From: RGIG7213 sp045540335
GTDB lineage: Bacteria; Bacillota; Clostridia; Oscillospirales; CAG-272
Assembly (NCBI GenBank): GCA_045540335.1
Contig: JAZQHC010000020.1
Span: 1-64,000, forward strand
DNA: 64,000 bases
Direction of reading: 5' to 3'
The position numbers and the translations under genes were made by a program. Below, piece by piece: positions 61,533 to 64,000 of the stretch; positions within the stretch are counted from its first letter, which is position 1, and the number at the start of each line of letters is the position of its first letter. The notes under the pieces were generated by a model, which saw nothing but the letters and a program-made list of their open reading frames with translations, made no database searches and was not told where the DNA came from.

Positions 61533-63275
61533 ATGTTTATGGAAAATAACGAATTTGTACAATTAAAAACCCCTTTTGAAAGCGGGCTGGATAAAAGCAT
61601 GCCCTACGCGGAATATCCAAGGCCGTCGCTTGTACGCGATTCTTACATGTGTCTTAACGGCCCATGGGACTTTTTTGCCTGCAGCAACGGCAAGCTGATC
61701 GAATTGGGAAGCATTACCGTTCCGTTTGTTCCGCAGTCGCGGCTTTCGGGCGTCGCCAATTACAAAAACTTCAATATAGAAAATTTTGCCTACAAACGAA
61801 CCTTTAAGTTAGAGGAAGGATTTAACAAAGGTCGCGTGATACTTCATTTCGGCGCGTGCGACCAGATTGCAAGCGTATATGTAAACGGTCTGCTTGCAGG
61901 CGAGAACGTGGGCGGATATCTGCCGTTTTCGTTCGATATAACCAAAATGATCAACGAAGGCGAAAACACCATATCCGTTTACGTTACCGACCAACTGGAA
62001 ACTGATATTCCTTACGGAAAGCAAAGTAAAAACAGGGGCGGCATGTGGTACACACCGATATCGGGCATTTGGCAAACGGTTTGGTTGGAATCCGTACCCG
62101 AACAACACATACATTCAATAAAGGCAACCGTAGATATGCGGGGTGCAACGCTTGAAATAAGCGGAATTTCAGGAAATAAAAAAATAATATTCGAAGGTGA
62201 AAACGAATATCTTAACTGCGAATTCAAGGGCAACCGCGTAAGGATAGAGCCTAAGCAGCCGCACCTTTGGTCGCCTGATGACCCGTACTTGTACCGCTTT
62301 ACGGTTATCGCAGGGGAAGACACGGTGCGATCGTATTTTGCGTTAAGGAAGGTAAGCATTAAGAAGGTCGGCGGCCACCCGCGAATACTGCTTAACGATA
62401 AACCGTTTTTCTTTAACGGATTGTTAGACCAGGGATATTACAGCGACGGCATTTTTCTTCCCGCTACGGTCAAGGGATTCGAAAACGATATATTAACGAT
62501 GAAAAGCCTTGGTTTTAATATGCTTCGCAAGCATATTAAAATAGAGCCTGAAATATTCTACTACTACTGCGACATTCACGGAATGCTTGTGTTCCAGGAT
62601 ATGGTTAACAGCGGCAAATACAGCTTTTTCTGGGATACGGCACTTCCTACGGCATTTTTGAAAAAGGGTGTATCACACAAGGCAACGCCTTTAAGGATGG
62701 AAACATTTGAAAAAATGTTTGCCAAAATGATAAACCATTTGTACAACCACCCATGCGTTGTTTATTACACGATATTCAACGAGGGTTGGGGGCAATTTAA
62801 CGAAAAAGATATGTATGCAATAGGAAAAACGCTTGACAAGCACCGCATATGGGATACCGCATCGGGCTGGTTCAGAACGAAGCATACAGACGTAAAAAGC
62901 GACCATATCTACTTCAAATCCATTAAATATAAAAAGAGGCCATCCGACAAGCCCCGTATATTGTCGGAATTCGGCGGGTACTCTTGCATTGTACCCGACC
63001 ACATATTTAACCCCGCCAAAAACTACGGATACAAGACCTTTAAAACTCAGCAAGAGCTTACAAATGCTATAAAGGATCTTTACACAAGGCAAATAGTGCC
63101 CGCAATAAAGCGCGGGTTGTGCGGCACGGTTTACACGCAGGTGTCAGACGTTGAAGATGAAACGAACGGCATTTTCACCTACGACCGCCAAGTTTTAAAG
63201 CCGGATGCCGAAACGATAAAATCCGTAAACGAATTCGTATATCAAACGTTTAATCAACAGTTTGAAGAAAAATAA
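61533..63275 (+). CDS. Glycoside hydrolase family 2 enzyme
   Basis: A 580-residue glycosidase of the beta-galactosidase/beta-glucuronidase family. The three-part layout is present: sugar-binding domain (~40-190, with GGYLPFSFDIT), immunoglobulin-like domain (~195-275) and TIM barrel (~285-570). The acid/base Glu is in TIFNEGWGQ and the nucleophile Glu in ILSEFGGYS. There is no signal peptide, so it works on imported sugars. Exact specificity (galactoside, glucuronide or mannoside) cannot be told. Confidence 0.92.
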   Translation: MFMENNEFVQLKTPFESGLDKSMPYAEYPRPSLVRDSYMCLNGPWDFFACSNGKLIELGSITVPFVPQSRLSGVANYKNFNIENFAYKRTFKLEEGFNKGRVILHFGACDQIASVYVNGLLAGENVGGYLPFSFDITKMINEGENTISVYVTDQLETDIPYGKQSKNRGGMWYTPISGIWQTVWLESVPEQHIHSIKATVDMRGATLEISGISGNKKIIFEGENEYLNCEFKGNRVRIEPKQPHLWSPDDPYLYRFTVIAGEDTVRSYFALRKVSIKKVGGHPRILLNDKPFFFNGLLDQGYYSDGIFLPATVKGFENDILTMKSLGFNMLRKHIKIEPEIFYYYCDIHGMLVFQDMVNSGKYSFFWDTALPTAFLKKGVSHKATPLRMETFEKMFAKMINHLYNHPCVVYYTIFNEGWGQFNEKDMYAIGKTLDKHRIWDTASGWFRTKHTDVKSDHIYFKSIKYKKRPSDKPRILSEFGGYSCIVPDHIFNPAKNYGYKTFKTQQELTNAIKDLYTRQIVPAIKRGLCGTVYTQVSDVEDETNGIFTYDRQVLKPDAETIKSVNEFVYQTFNQQFEEK

Positions 63276-63320
63276 AACGGGCATTTACCCGCGGGCGGGA
63301 AAACCGAAGGGAATACTATT

Positions 63321-64000
63321 ATGAATTATGATGTTTTAATAATCGGCGCAGGCCCCGGCGGAATATTTTCCGCATACGAGCTTACCCGCCTTGACCCAGA
63401 ATTGAAGGTTGCCGTTTTGGAAGCGGGCCACCCGTTAAGCAAGCGCAACTGCCCTATCGACGGGGAAAAGATCAAAACCTGTATCGGCTGCAAAACCTGT
63501 TCTATTATGAGTGGTTTTGGCGGCGCAGGCGCGTTTTCAGACGGAAAGTATAACATAACAAACGACTTCGGCGGAACTTTATACGAGTATATCGGCAAAA
63601 ATAAAGCACTTGAATTGATGCACTACGTCGATGAAATAAATATGATCTACGGCGGAAAGGGTACAAAGCTGTACTCTACGTCGGGGTCGAAATTCAAAAA
63701 GCTGTGCGTTCAAAACGATCTGCACCTGCTTGACGCCTCGGTTCGCCACCTTGGAACGGATATTAACTATGTTGTACTTGAAAACCTTTATACATACCTT
63801 AAGGATAAGGTAGATTTTGTTTTTGATACTGCGGTTACGTCTGTCAGCGTTGAAGAAGGCGGCTATAAAATACACACCCAAAAGGGTGACTATACGTGCA
63901 AAAAGTGCATTATATCCGTCGGCAGAAGCGGAAGCAAATGGATGCAGACCGTATGTGAAGATCTGGATATACCGATAAACTCAAACAGGGTAGATATCGG
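63321..64000 (+). CDS. FAD-dependent oxidoreductase, N-terminal part (runs off window)
   Basis: At least 226 residues of an FAD-binding protein; the rest lies beyond 64000. The dinucleotide-binding motif DVLIIGAGPGGIFSAYEL is at the N-terminus. A Cys-rich stretch CPIDGEKIKTCIGCKTCSIMSGFGGAGAFSDGK is typical of the large NAD(P)/FAD-dependent protein family often called YtfP-like or geranylgeranyl reductase-like. ATG 63321 follows GAAGGG. It is 45 bases after the GH2 gene, perhaps co-transcribed. Confidence 0.85.
   Translation, partial: MNYDVLIIGAGPGGIFSAYELTRLDPELKVAVLEAGHPLSKRNCPIDGEKIKTCIGCKTCSIMSGFGGAGAFSDGKYNITNDFGGTLYEYIGKNKALELMHYVDEINMIYGGKGTKLYSTSGSKFKKLCVQNDLHLLDASVRHLGTDINYVVLENLYTYLKDKVDFVFDTAVTSVSVEEGGYKIHTQKGDYTCKKCIISVGRSGSKWMQTVCEDLDIPINSNRVDI

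Overview
The window looks like chromosome of an anaerobic, endospore-forming, Gram-positive member of the Clostridia (Firmicutes), probably a gut or rumen resident. The reasons are moderate-to-low GC, strong TTGACA-N17-TATAAT promoters, clostridial sporulation genes (spoVT, spoIIE with a Spo0A-type box upstream), lipoproteins and sortase-type anchors, an O2-detoxification operon built from a flavodiiron protein, rubredoxin and superoxide reductase, and cohesin/dockerin modules. No similarity search was possible; family calls rest on motifs, length and context.

Layout. 1-136: end of an IS3-family insertion sequence. 0.2-5 kb: a YdcF-like protein, then apgM, lepB, rbgA, rnhB and yraN. 4.9-7.9 kb: small leftward units (XRE regulator/DUF2975, zinc-ribbon membrane protein, metallo-hydrolase). 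8-10.5 kb: serC-serA. 10.6-17.4 kb: surface protein, spoVT, C39-like lipoprotein, secreted nuclease, Gfo/Idh/MocA dehydrogenase and DMT permease. 17.6-22.5 kb: a dockerin-ricin-NlpC-like secreted protein, then an ECF sigma/membrane anti-sigma/serpin operon. 22.5-25.1 kb: SOR-BFD, rubredoxin and flavodiiron protein. 25.2-32.9 kb: a tight leftward operon dusB-yfhO-SGNH-ilvE-rluA-DUF3810. 33-45.8 kb: rpsO, GNAT, dapA-HAD-trkA-trkH, queA, a wall-anchored 5'-nucleotidase, a second dockerin-ricin-NlpC-like protein and a collagen-like protein. 46-47.8 kb: alpha/beta hydrolase and threonine aldolase. 47.8-48.4 kb: a graveyard of gene remnants. 48.4-53.6 kb: a SipW/TasA-like fibre operon with an LPXTG-like pilin. 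54.2-55.7 kb: four-helix-bundle gene, PPase-like gene, a hairpin array, tRNA-Pro and 198-bp tandem repeats. 55.8-64 kb: spoIIE, a transglutaminase-dockerin/cohesin operon, a lipase, a GH2 glycosidase and a truncated FAD protein.

How the parts fit together. Much of the accessory content faces outward: cohesin on a membrane stalk with three dockerin-bearing proteins in the window, a TasA-like fibre with its own signal peptidase, a stress-regulated serpin, and anchored or secreted hydrolases. The most unusual non-coding structure is a set of hairpin arrays. At two loci such an array lies directly 5' of a gene, or gene remnant, for an IVP/S23-type four-helix-bundle protein, suggesting a small recurring genetic element. 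A third array stands alone, and next to the intact copy a 198-bp tandem repeat has captured the first ~20 nt of tRNA-Pro.
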